A stretch of 8,773 bases of DNA from Chloroflexota bacterium (GTDB taxonomy: Bacteria; Desulfobacterota; Desulfuromonadia; Desulfuromonadales; Geopsychrobacteraceae): assembly GCA_015222355.1 (NCBI GenBank), contig JADFVC010000013.1:1-8773 (forward strand). The letters run 5' to 3'. Every line of letters begins with the position of its first letter. Position 1 is the stretch's first letter. Below the pieces are notes generated by a model. That model saw only the letters and a list, made by a program, of their open reading frames with translations. It was not told the origin of the DNA and did not search any database. Made by a program: the position numbers and the translations under genes. Below are positions 1-6,645 of the stretch, in pieces.

Positions 1-180
1 ACCTGAAATCAGAAAAGTTCATAATCATCCTCACGCCCGTTCACTACGTTCACTCAAGACACTAAGATCACAAAGGAAACCCACTATTCAGGTTTTGATC
101 TTCAACCCATAAATTCGCTTTTGCCCTTGTTCTTCTTAGTGGGCTTTGTACGAGACAAGCTTTTGATTTTGTCCCGTAGT
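1..180. repeat. Probable degenerate dispersed non-coding repeat
   Basis: No reading frame here looks coding. The stretch is full of short internal repeats. There is a direct repeat CGTTCACT at 38-45 and 47-54. There are inverted pairs ACCTGAA (1-7) with TTCAGGT (87-93), AAGATCA (64-70) with TGATCTT (96-102), CCCACTA (80-86) with TAGTGGG (137-143), and TACGAGACAA (149-158) with TTGTCCCGTA (169-178, one mismatch). Read on the minus strand, the wording (disordered short words around 'CTTAGTGTCTT' and 'GTGAACGTAGTGAACGGG') resembles dispersed intergenic repeats that I remember from Desulfuromonadales genomes. That resemblance is from memory and unverified. The left border is outside the window. 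Confidence 0.4.
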
Positions 181-250
181 TGTTCGTGTGCGTCAGTGGC
201 TGAACCAGTTTTTTGGGTTTCGTTTTAGTTCCTGTCAATCAGAGCCCGAC

Positions 251-279
251 TTGAGTAAAGTGCATAACCAGATTATTTA
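251..279 (+). promoter_or_regulatory. Weak candidate sigma70 promoter for the TPR gene
   Basis: TTGAGT (251-256) is followed after 17 bases by TATTTA (274-279) in an AT-rich context, about 50 bases before the strong ribosome binding site. The -35 box is reasonable and the -10 box is poor, so this is a placement guess rather than a clear promoter. Confidence 0.22.
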
Positions 280-312
280 ATTTGATCCCAAAGTGAAATC
301 GCATTTTTAATA

Positions 313-320
313 GAAGGAGA
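313..320 (+). promoter_or_regulatory. Strong Shine-Dalgarno sequence of the leader ORF
   Basis: GAAGGAGA lies 10 bases before a GTG at 331. It is one of the best ribosome binding sites in the window, yet the frame it serves closes after 18 codons. This is why the start of the following TPR gene is in question. Confidence 0.5.
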
Positions 321-330
321 ACATTCCGCT

Positions 331-387
331 GTGCATAGCATTTTCTTTACGCTTTTTTCCCCTGTCCCTCCGGCAAAGGACCATTAA
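331..387 (+). CDS. Possible 18-aa leader peptide upstream of the TPR gene
   Basis: GTG start with an excellent ribosome binding site at 313-320. The frame reads 18 codons (VHSIFFTLFSPVPPAKDH) and stops at TAA 385-387, two bases before the ATG of the TPR gene. It could be a translated leader coupled to the next gene. It could also be the true start of that gene, separated by a one-base indel or a -1 slip in the T/C homopolymer run at 353-362. I do not recognise the peptide. Nothing else supports its being a real product. Confidence 0.25.
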   Translation: MHSIFFTLFSPVPPAKDH

Positions 388-389
388 GA

Positions 390-1244
390 ATGCCTCTCCT
401 GCTACTTCTGCTGATGTTGTTATCGATATGCCCGCCTGTTTATGCTGCACCGGATTTATTCTCTTTTGCTGAAAGTCTCGCTGCAGAAGAGGATCATTAT
501 CGGGCAATCACCGAGTACAAACGGTTTTTGCACTATTTTCCGCAGGATCCCCGAGCCCCGCGAGCACAATTGGGCATTGCCGAAAGTTTGCTTGCGGGAC
601 AACGCTGGGAACAAGCCGAAGCGGCCCTGGAAAAAACCTGGCAAATACACCCAACCAGTCCTGAAGCAACCGAGGCTCGCAGATTCTATGCTCAATCTGC
701 ATTCGATCAAAAAAAGTATCCCGAGGCCCGACAACGCTATCAGCAATTAAAGGGAATTTCAGAGAACCTGGCGGAGCAAAGCAACTACCAGATCGGGCTG
801 AGCTACCTGGAAGAAGGGGCTGTCGACAAAGCGCAGGAAAGTTTCGCGGCACTGAACCGGGCTGATACCGGCAAGCTGCTGACGACTCTCGAAGAATACC
901 GGCAACTGCCCAGAAAATCGCCGTCTCTGGCCGGCACCCTGTCAGCCATCCTGCCCGGTGCCGGTCAACTCTATACGGAACGACCCCGGCAGTCCGCTGT
1001 TGCTTTTGCCCTGAACGCCGTTTTTATCTATGGGGCGATCGAAGCCTGGAACAACGAGAACTACACGGTGGCCGGAATTCTCTCCCTGTTTGAAATCGGC
1101 TGGTACGGCGGAAACATTTACAATGCCATGAACAACGCCCACAAATACAACCGCGCCCGCGAAGAGACCTTTAAGCAACGCTTCAAGCTGAACTTCGGCA
1201 TGCTTGGGCAGACTCCCTGGCTACAGGCGCAATACCGCTTTTAA
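390..1244 (+). CDS. Exported TPR-repeat protein with membrane-associated C-terminal half
   Basis: A 284-residue protein. Residues 1-19 are a very hydrophobic leader ending in VYA before A20, a good signal peptidase I site, but there is no positive charge before the hydrophobic run. Residues 22-150 hold three to four TPR-like helical repeats (AITEYKRFLHYFPQDPRAP, ALEKTWQIHPTSPEA, YPEARQRYQQL, AVDKAQESFAAL). They resemble the repeat part of YbgF/BamD-type envelope proteins and suggest a protein-protein contact role in the periplasm. Residues 180-250 contain the LSAILPGAGQLY motif and two hydrophobic stretches (203-220, 227-246), as in small DUF5683-like membrane domains. The protein ends in an aromatic residue (QYRF), which is common in outer-membrane proteins. 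The ATG at 390 has AAAGGA (375-380) at a 9-base distance. No alternative start exists in this frame after the stop at 336-338. It stands alone and is closed by the terminator at 1382-1414. The exact function is unknown. Confidence 0.85.
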   Translation: MPLLLLLLMLLSICPPVYAAPDLFSFAESLAAEEDHYRAITEYKRFLHYFPQDPRAPRAQLGIAESLLAGQRWEQAEAALEKTWQIHPTSPEATEARRFYAQSAFDQKKYPEARQRYQQLKGISENLAEQSNYQIGLSYLEEGAVDKAQESFAALNRADTGKLLTTLEEYRQLPRKSPSLAGTLSAILPGAGQLYTERPRQSAVAFALNAVFIYGAIEAWNNENYTVAGILSLFEIGWYGGNIYNAMNNAHKYNRAREETFKQRFKLNFGMLGQTPWLQAQYRF

Positions 1245-1586
1245 CCCTCCCCTCATTATCATCAAGAGCAGGTGGGATAAGTGTTCTATAAATCCAGAGG
1301 TGAAGCAGGATTACATTCTGCTACAACTTATCGGAAAAGTTCACTCGACTTGGCAGGCGCAGTATCTATTGAAAAAAGATAAAAGACCCGACTGAAAACC
1401 CCAGACGGGTCTTTGAGTGTCTTTGATATAGTGAGTTATGGGAAACCTGTTTCATTCCCCAGACTTTTTGCGTTTGCCGTGGTATGGAAAGAACATTTCA
1501 GACGATTGTGGATTTGTGGACTACGTCCCCTCCGTACCCGCAAATCGCATTGCATATGTGCCCACGATAGCCTACTGTTTAATCTT
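1245..1586. other. Intergenic region between TPR and transporter genes
   Basis: It contains the hairpin terminator at 1382-1414 and otherwise nothing I can name. The transporter frame is open upstream to a TTG inside the terminator hairpin, but that N-terminal stretch (58 residues, rich in R, C, H, F and W) does not look like transporter sequence, so I treat it as untranslated. A very weak promoter-like pair, TTGCAT (1550-1555) and TACTGT (1573-1578), sits so close to the chosen start that it would give a nearly leaderless mRNA. Confidence 0.5.
1382..1414. terminator. Hairpin terminator after the TPR gene, possibly bidirectional
   Basis: The arms AAAGACCCG (1382-1390) and CGGGTCTTT (1406-1414) pair perfectly over 9 bp. 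An inner CTG/CAG (1392-1394/1402-1404) can extend the stem past an A-A mismatch. On the + strand the downstream T-tract is short and broken. On the minus strand it is followed by a T-rich stretch (complement of 1372-1384). It lies 137 bases after the TPR stop codon. Confidence 0.7.
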
Positions 1587-2834
1587 ATGCCCTCCATTTC
1601 CTCCCCAGCTTCCGCGCCCAAGTTCTCCACCCGGTTAGTTCTGTTCAGCGTGCTTGCCACCGGCGTTGGCCAGTCGATGACCTTTGCCCTACTGGCGCCC
1701 CTGGGTCGAGAAGTCGGTTTTGGGGAAGTGCAGATTGGCCTGATCATCACCTGCTCTTCCCTGGCCTTCACCTTGACCAGCCCGGCCTGGGGGCGCACCA
1801 ACGATCGTTGGGGCCGCAAGCCTGTGCTGCTGTTGGGCCTGTACGGTTATGCCTTCGGCTGCATCCTGTTTGCCTCGGTTTTTCTATTTGGGATCAAGGG
1901 ACTTCTTTCGGGGATGACCCTGTATCTGTTGGCGATTTTCTCGCGGGTGCTGATGGCCTCGCTGATGTCAGCTTCTCCCAGCGCCGCCTCGGCCTATATC
2001 GCGGATACCACCACTGCGGAGCAGCGGATGGCGGGGATGGGACGGTTGGGGGCAGCTAGGACCCTGGGCGCGATCCTTGGACCGGCCCTGAGCGGACTAT
2101 TTGCCACCATCGGTCTGCTGGCGCCACTGTATATTGCCGCAGGCATTACGCTGCTCAGTTCGATTCTGGTTGCCGTTGTTTTGAAGGAACCCCCACGAAC
2201 AGCCTCCCGGACCACCACAAAGCTGAAGTTAAAGTTGTTTGATGGACGGTATTTCCCATACATTCTAGTCGGTTTTCTTACCTTCTTCGCCTTCTCGATG
2301 ATGAGCCAGACCATCGGATTCTACTTTCAGGATCGCTTCGCCCTCGACGGCCGGGCCACGGCCCAGGCCCTCGGCATGGGGATGATGGTTTCGGCGGTCA
2401 TGTCGTTCTTTTCCCAAGCTTATCTGGCGAGCCGGGTGAAGATGAATCCGATCCGACTGATGAACCTGGGACTGCCCGTATTGATGGTCGGCTATGCTTT
2501 GCTACTGTTCGCAGGCAGCATTGCGGCGCTGGTCGCGTTCCTGGGAATCTTGGGGTTAGGGCTGGGTATGGTCTCTCCCGGATTCACGGCCGGGGCCTCT
2601 TTGTCGGTTGGTCCCGAAGAACAGGGAGCGGTCGGCGGCCTGATTTCCGCCTGCCCTGCGGCTGGGTTCGTGCTAGGGCCGGTTGTGGGTACTAGCCTGT
2701 ACCAGATCGATCACACTCTGCCCTATCTCTGTGCCTGTTTGCTGATGTTGCCGCTGATAATCTATGCCTGGCGGTTCGGGAGGACTGATCAGCGAAAACC
2801 CTCTAAGGATCTGCCGTGCCGCCTGGATGCATGA
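1587..2834 (+). CDS. MFS efflux transporter, DHA1/TetA-like
   Basis: A 415-residue inner-membrane protein with about 12 hydrophobic segments in two sets of six, split by a basic loop near residues 200-220 (EPPRTASRTTTKLKLK). The loop between segments 2 and 3 carries the major facilitator signature GRTNDRWGRKP (69-79; D73, R74, G76, R77, K78). Segment 5 has the glycine- and proline-rich GAILGPALSG (151-160), the antiporter-type motif C. A matching half-motif FVLGPVVGTSLY occurs at 361-372. This points to a proton-coupled drug or metabolite exporter, but the substrate cannot be read from the sequence. I chose ATG 1587 because MPSISS leads directly into the first membrane segment. No clear Shine-Dalgarno precedes it. 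The longer frame from TTG 1413 would start inside a terminator. It is probably transcribed alone. Any link with the biosynthetic genes almost 1 kb downstream, for example product export, is speculative. Confidence 0.92.
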   Translation: MPSISSPASAPKFSTRLVLFSVLATGVGQSMTFALLAPLGREVGFGEVQIGLIITCSSLAFTLTSPAWGRTNDRWGRKPVLLLGLYGYAFGCILFASVFLFGIKGLLSGMTLYLLAIFSRVLMASLMSASPSAASAYIADTTTAEQRMAGMGRLGAARTLGAILGPALSGLFATIGLLAPLYIAAGITLLSSILVAVVLKEPPRTASRTTTKLKLKLFDGRYFPYILVGFLTFFAFSMMSQTIGFYFQDRFALDGRATAQALGMGMMVSAVMSFFSQAYLASRVKMNPIRLMNLGLPVLMVGYALLLFAGSIAALVAFLGILGLGLGMVSPGFTAGASLSVGPEEQGAVGGLISACPAAGFVLGPVVGTSLYQIDHTLPYLCACLLMLPLIIYAWRFGRTDQRKPSKDLPCRLDA

Positions 2835-3802
2835 TGTGCATGAGATGGAACTGCTCAACTTGCTTTTGTGCGATTTGGTTTCAAGAGTAAGTTCCAAAGA
2901 CAGAGTGAATTCAAATTGTCGTACCTGCCGAAGAGGTCAATCTGGCGTGTGAAATATAGTGAGTTTTAGGACGATCCGCCTACCCCCTCAAAATTCCTTT
3001 GGATATATGCGAATGAATTTTGACAGGACTTTTGAGTAACGAAATGAGGAGCTTAGCAGTTATGCCGGTCACCTGTCATAACTGCTAAGTTTTGATAATC
3101 GTACCGAGTTTGTTGCATTGTTGGGCTTCCATTAAGCCGCGACCGATCCTCTCTGCCGGCATGCGAAATTTGGTGGTTCAGTATGTAAGACGATGAATGG
3201 ATTACCCATGGAAACCTTGATCAGTATGATAGACATCCTCGCGCAGGAATGTTAACGGGGCATTTAGCAAGCCGCCGACCTAACTTTATCACGGTATTTC
3301 ATTAGGTTACGTCTTATTTGGCTTGACTATTACGGAAGAAAGCAGTAGTGTTAGGAGTTGGCTCAGGTTGTTGTGAATGCCCTGGCTGGAACATTCACCG
3401 ATTTCGATGACCCCTTCCATAGAAGCCATCCTCTTAATCTTTCAGATTTCGTCACAAGTTCTTAAACGCATTTGCGAAAAGATGCGTAGTTATCCCCTTG
3501 CCGTTCAGGCTCCACTATAGGTTATATGTCGCGCTCGCGATAATTAACTTTTCTATTATCTTGCCGCGTTAGTTCCAATATTGGATTTTCCTTATTACTC
3601 GCGAAAATGATCCACTCTACCTTTTTGACCTGTCTGGCTCCATGCACAGATTCTTTGTCGTGCTTGAGTCAGCGTTGCTTCCAGATCTGTCTGCAAGCTC
3701 GTGACGGTTATTTTCCGTTTGGGCGAAAATTGCAGTTTTTTGACCGAACATAGTTTTCTACTTACACCACCACCCCTATTTTCAAGCGATTTCAGGAGTT
3801 TT
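2835..3802. other. Long gene-poor region, 968 bases
   Basis: No convincing gene. It is clearly more AT-rich than the flanking transporter gene. It holds the long hairpin at 3048-3093, a 12-bp palindrome TCCAATATTGGA (3574-3585) and a small ACGCAT/ATGCGT hairpin (3466-3471/3482-3487). Two tiny ORFs are visible but unsupported: 20 codons on + at 3193-3255 (MNGLPMETLISM...) and 40 codons on minus at 3307-3429 (MASMEGVIEIGEC...). A minus-strand frame that stops near 3595 (ending ...GQKGRVDHFRE) enters from the antisense of the nucleotidyltransferase gene. It has a protein-like tail but no recognised family. The region could be decayed mobile DNA, long regulatory DNA, or an undetected RNA gene. 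I saw no tRNA or rRNA signature. Confidence 0.5.
3048..3093 (+). terminator. Strong long hairpin, possible terminator or protein-binding palindrome
   Basis: CTTAGCAGTTATG (3052-3064) and CATAACTGCTAAG (3077-3089) are perfect 13-bp inverted arms around a 12-base loop. In RNA the stem extends by one A-U and three G-U pairs to 17 bp (GGAG 3048-3051 against TTTT 3090-3093). The loop itself contains GGTCACC. It lies about 215 bases after the transporter stop. The T-tract is only four bases and is used up by the extended stem, so termination is plausible but not typical. A cruciform, a recombination site or an operator are alternatives. Confidence 0.5.
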
Positions 3803-4702
3803 ATGCATAGAGACCTTTCAAATGATGGCACCCCGGTGAGAACTGCTTTATTGTTGGCCGCCGGCATGGGGAGTCGACTCTCTCCTCTAACGGATTCGAC
3901 CCCAAAATGTCTAGTCGAAGTCAATCGAATCCCCATCCTAGAAAGGCTGATGCGCTCTTTATGCGGTCATGGGTTTAAACGCCTGTTTGTCGTTACTGGC
4001 CACCTGTCAGAAGTTATCGAGGACTATCTTGGCAGCCACTATGCCGACATTGAAATCACCTATATCCATAGTCCGCTCTATAACACAACCAACAATATCT
4101 ACTCATTGTGGCTAGCTGGGAAGGTCATCGATGAACCTTTTCTGTTGATTGAAAGCGATCTGGTTTTTCAGCCGAAACTCCTCACGCCGATGCTCCAACC
4201 TGATCGCGTTGCTATCTCCAAAATGCTGCCATGGATGAACGGCACCACGGTGACGCTTGATCAGCAGCACCAGCTGGAGGCCTTTTGTTTGGGGACTGCA
4301 AGCCGCAATGACGCCAGTCATTACAAGACTGTGAACATTTATAATTTCTCCCGGAAAACCTGGGAATTGATTTGGGCGCGATTGGATCAGTATATTTCCG
4401 CCGGGAAGGTGAACGGCTATTATGAGGCTGTTTTCGCCGAAATGGTCGCTGAAGGAGCCATCTCCTTTGTGCCGGTCTTCTTTGATCCCGCCCGCTGGTA
4501 TGAAATCGATACCCTTGAGGATCTGAGTGCAGCGGAGACAATGTTTCCTGAGCCTTTCACGGTCAAGGTTGCTATGGACGAGAGACTGGCACCGCTTCGG
4601 GAAGCTATCAGTAATCGTTCCAGAAATGCGCTCGACAGTATAAAAGATCCGATTTCGGCAAAACCGCTACTCTCCCCATTACCCCTGACTACCGCCATTT
4701 GA
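3803..4702 (+). CDS. LicC/PntC-like nucleotidyltransferase (CTP:phospho-alcohol cytidylyltransferase type)
   Basis: A 299-residue cytosolic enzyme of the NTP_transferase fold. The N-terminal nucleotide-binding loop is LLLAAGMGSRL (16-26), with T33-P34-K35 after it. YNTTNNIYSLW (93-103) is the substrate-loop signature seen in LicC-type phosphocholine and 2-aminoethylphosphonate cytidylyltransferases. Metal ligands are probably D119 in LLIESDLVF and D236 in WYEIDTLEDL. The expected reaction is CTP (or another NTP) plus a small phosphorylated alcohol or phosphonate giving an NDP- or CMP-linked compound and PPi. After about residue 245 comes a 50-residue tail, ending in a low-complexity PLLSPLPLTTAI, that is not part of the core fold. 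ATG 3803 has AGGAG (3794-3798), although the 4-base spacing is short. The frame is open for 34 more codons upstream without homology-like sequence. It is the first gene of the four-gene cluster. A sugar-phosphate substrate is less likely given the neighbours. Confidence 0.9.
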   Translation: MHRDLSNDGTPVRTALLLAAGMGSRLSPLTDSTPKCLVEVNRIPILERLMRSLCGHGFKRLFVVTGHLSEVIEDYLGSHYADIEITYIHSPLYNTTNNIYSLWLAGKVIDEPFLLIESDLVFQPKLLTPMLQPDRVAISKMLPWMNGTTVTLDQQHQLEAFCLGTASRNDASHYKTVNIYNFSRKTWELIWARLDQYISAGKVNGYYEAVFAEMVAEGAISFVPVFFDPARWYEIDTLEDLSAAETMFPEPFTVKVAMDERLAPLREAISNRSRNALDSIKDPISAKPLLSPLPLTTAI

Positions 4703-4820
4703 GCCATCCTTTGTCGGGAATGAAATTGGCCATGGTTGCCAGTATTGCAACCTGGGGATAGACCGTTTTGAACCATTGAACTTGTCGGCTTCGACAGCTA
4801 GTAGAAAGCAAAAACAAAAT
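4703..4820 (+). other. Spacer between nucleotidyltransferase and PLP genes, open in the PLP frame
   Basis: The PLP-enzyme frame has no stop from 4689 (inside the end of the upstream gene) to its ATG at 4821. A shift by one base between 4689 and 4702 would therefore join the two proteins. In-frame TTG codons occur at 4776 and 4782. No terminator or clear promoter is visible here, consistent with cotranscription. Confidence 0.5.
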
Positions 4821-5948
4821 ATGACAGAGTTAAATACGACAAATCTTGATATTGCTGACAAAGAGCAGCAGTTTGAAGCAATTGAACGCCAGCATGGCGG
4901 CTATTGGCGACATGACTTTATCGATCATGCCTACCTCTATAATCTCTATTTTCCGCCAGAGCGTTTTTTCACGCAATTAACCAGTCAAATACATGAGCTG
5001 GTACTGAACTATCCCGTTGCGCAGAATGTTTTGGCCGGGTTAGTGAGCACCCTGATCGATCAACCGCCGGAACGGGTAGTGGTGGGCAATGGCGCGGCCG
5101 AGCTGATCAAGATCGTTTCCGGACATCTCGCTAAGAAGTTGATTGTCCCGGTGCCGTCATTCAACGAATACGCCAATGCCGCGCCGCCAGAAAGCGTGAT
5201 TGAATTTGCCCTCGATGCTCCGTCCTTCCAACTGGATGTGGATAAGTTTGCGGCAGAGGCTATCCGCAACAAGGCCGATGTGGCGGTGGTAGTGTCGCCG
5301 AACAATCCAACCTCACTGCTGGTCCCCAAAGCCGATCTGATCCGCCTGCTGGACAAATTGGCCGCGCACGACTGCATGCTCATCGTCGATGAATCTTTCA
5401 TCGATTTTGCCAGGGATCGTGATCTGGAAACCCTGGAAGGGGATATCGCCAAATACCCAAATCTTGCGATCTTCAAGAGCATGAGCAAGGCTTACGGTAT
5501 CTGCGGTCTGCGCATCGGCTATATGCTGACGGACAACGCCCTCTTTGCCGATCGGGTCCGCCAAGGGCTGCATATCTGGAACCTCAACGGCTTTGCTGAA
5601 ACCTTTCTGGTGCATGCCCCTGAATACCAGCAGGAGTTCCTTGCCAGTTGTGATCAGGTCCGGGCGGATCGAGATCAATTCTATCAGGACCTCTGCGCTA
5701 TCAATGGATTTACGGTCTATCGGCCTGATGCCAATTATATTTTCTGCCGACTTCCCGATCATGCTCCTTCCGGACCCGAAGTGGCCCGCAGGCTTTTTGT
5801 TGAGCACAATATCTACATTAAGCACTGCCAGGGCAAGACGATGCCGGAATCTGACCGTTACATTCGCATTGCCAGCCGCACCCAGGCCGAAAACAAGATT
5901 GTGGCTGAGGCCTTGGGTGCGATTGTCGGTTCGGAGAAAATTTCATGA
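4821..5948 (+). CDS. Class I/II PLP-dependent enzyme, HisC/CobD-like aminotransferase or decarboxylase
   Basis: 375 residues from ATG 4821, a fold-type I PLP enzyme of the usual length. It has a HisC/CobD-like HGG near residue 25. GNGAAELI (89-96) is the PLP phosphate-cup motif. SPNNPTS (159-165) is the NNPTG motif with S for the final G. VDESFIDF (189-196) supplies the pyridine-nitrogen aspartate and has the D-E-x-F form found in threonine-phosphate decarboxylase (CobD), where HisC usually has Tyr. SMSKAYGICGLRIGY carries the PLP lysine K223. RIASRT (349-354) gives the carboxylate-binding arginine. The substrate may be a phosphorylated or nucleotide-activated amino acid, either transaminated or decarboxylated, for example phosphoserine or phosphothreonine to the amino alcohol phosphate. 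This is inferred from family and context. The start is uncertain: ATG 4821 has only a weak AGAAAG upstream, and TTG 4776 would add 15 residues. The stop overlaps the next start as ATGA. Related domains are fused to nucleotidyltransferases in FrbH and PntC. Confidence 0.92.
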   Translation: MTELNTTNLDIADKEQQFEAIERQHGGYWRHDFIDHAYLYNLYFPPERFFTQLTSQIHELVLNYPVAQNVLAGLVSTLIDQPPERVVVGNGAAELIKIVSGHLAKKLIVPVPSFNEYANAAPPESVIEFALDAPSFQLDVDKFAAEAIRNKADVAVVVSPNNPTSLLVPKADLIRLLDKLAAHDCMLIVDESFIDFARDRDLETLEGDIAKYPNLAIFKSMSKAYGICGLRIGYMLTDNALFADRVRQGLHIWNLNGFAETFLVHAPEYQQEFLASCDQVRADRDQFYQDLCAINGFTVYRPDANYIFCRLPDHAPSGPEVARRLFVEHNIYIKHCQGKTMPESDRYIRIASRTQAENKIVAEALGAIVGSEKIS

Positions 5949-6580
5949 ATGACTCGCCAAAAGCTCCCAGAGCCATACTTTGCTACGCGAAGGATCTGCC
6001 GAACATCTGTTCGTTGGTCGGCCTCCTTTGCGCAATATTGGGCATCTATTTCGCTTTTCTGGGCAATTTTCCGGCAGCGATGATCGGTTTGATCTGGGCG
6101 GTCTTCTTTGACTGGAGCGATGGGATTATCGCTCGCAAGATGAAAGGGCGAACCAAAGAGCAGGGGGAGTTTGGCGGCCAACTCGACTCGCTGATCGATA
6201 TTGTCAGTTTCGGTATCTGTCCCGCTGTCATTCTGCTTAGTTATGGTAATTTCAGCCCCTGGTACATTCCCGGAGCCTTTATCATTGTCGCAACGGGCGT
6301 GATCCGGCTGAGCTATTTCAATGTCTTCGGCCTGGTGGATAAATCGACCTACTGGGGTTTGGCGCTCGATAACAATGTCATTATCCTGGTCTTTCTCTTC
6401 CTCTTTGACGGCCTGATCAGTCCTGTGGTTTTCGGTTCTGTTCTCTACGCTCTACTGATGGCTCTCTCCGCCCTCAACGTTGCACCGCTCAAGACCCCTA
6501 AATTTGCCGGGCGCTGGTATTACGCCATCACCGTTTACACGCTGGCGCTGACGTTGGCCTATGGCTGGAAATTGCTCTGA
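5945..6580 (+). CDS. CDP-alcohol phosphatidyltransferase family membrane enzyme (PssA-like)
   Basis: A 211-residue inner-membrane protein with about six hydrophobic segments. It carries the family catalytic signature as DWSDGIIAR (56-64) followed by GGQLDSLID (77-85). D56, D59, G60, A63, R64, G77, D81 and D85 are all present. Between R64 and G77 there are 12 residues (65-76) where the standard signature has 8, a four-residue insertion. The sequence after it, DIVSFGICPA, is most like CDP-diacylglycerol-serine phosphatidyltransferases. Such enzymes move a phospho-alcohol between CMP and a hydroxyl, either CDP-lipid plus headgroup or CDP-headgroup plus diacylglycerol. The nucleotidyltransferase two genes upstream favours the second (CDP-headgroup) mode here, by inference. 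The start overlaps the PLP gene stop (ATGA at 5945-5948), with GGAG at 5933-5936, so translation is probably coupled. Confidence 0.94.
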   Translation: MNDSPKAPRAILCYAKDLPNICSLVGLLCAILGIYFAFLGNFPAAMIGLIWAVFFDWSDGIIARKMKGRTKEQGEFGGQLDSLIDIVSFGICPAVILLSYGNFSPWYIPGAFIIVATGVIRLSYFNVFGLVDKSTYWGLALDNNVIILVFLFLFDGLISPVVFGSVLYALLMALSALNVAPLKTPKFAGRWYYAITVYTLALTLAYGWKLL

Positions 6581-6645
6581 CCCGCAGGTTCGCCAGTCAT
6601 GAGCCGCAACAGTCTTCCACCATCGTTCTAACCCCGGAGTCCCAA

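Larger units (their letters stand above)
181..330. other. Intergenic leader upstream of the TPR gene
   Basis: AT-rich spacer with no gene that I can support. It contains one weak sigma70-like promoter candidate and, at its right end, a strong purine-rich ribosome binding site (313-320). With the repeat to its left it makes up the gene-free first 330 bases. Confidence 0.5.

Noticed and set aside
1413..1586. 58-residue N-terminal extension of the MFS transporter from TTG 1413.
   Set aside because: The start codon lies in a terminator hairpin and the translated stretch does not resemble transporter N-termini; ATG 1587 leads straight into the first membrane segment.
1426..2965. Identical 12-bp direct repeats ATATAGTGAGTT at 1426-1437 and 2954-2965 flanking the MFS gene, like a target-site duplication.
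   Set aside because: By chance about two 12-mer repeat pairs are expected in a window of this size, and no transposase or terminal inverted repeats accompany them.
3307..3429. Minus-strand 40-codon ORF in the gene-poor region.
   Set aside because: Too short, no properly spaced ribosome binding site for its first ATG, and no family recognised; mentioned only in the region entry.
3803..6580. Reading the operon as phosphonate (2-AEP) lipid biosynthesis.
   Set aside because: No PEP mutase or phosphonopyruvate decarboxylase gene in the window, so kept only as an alternative within the main finding.
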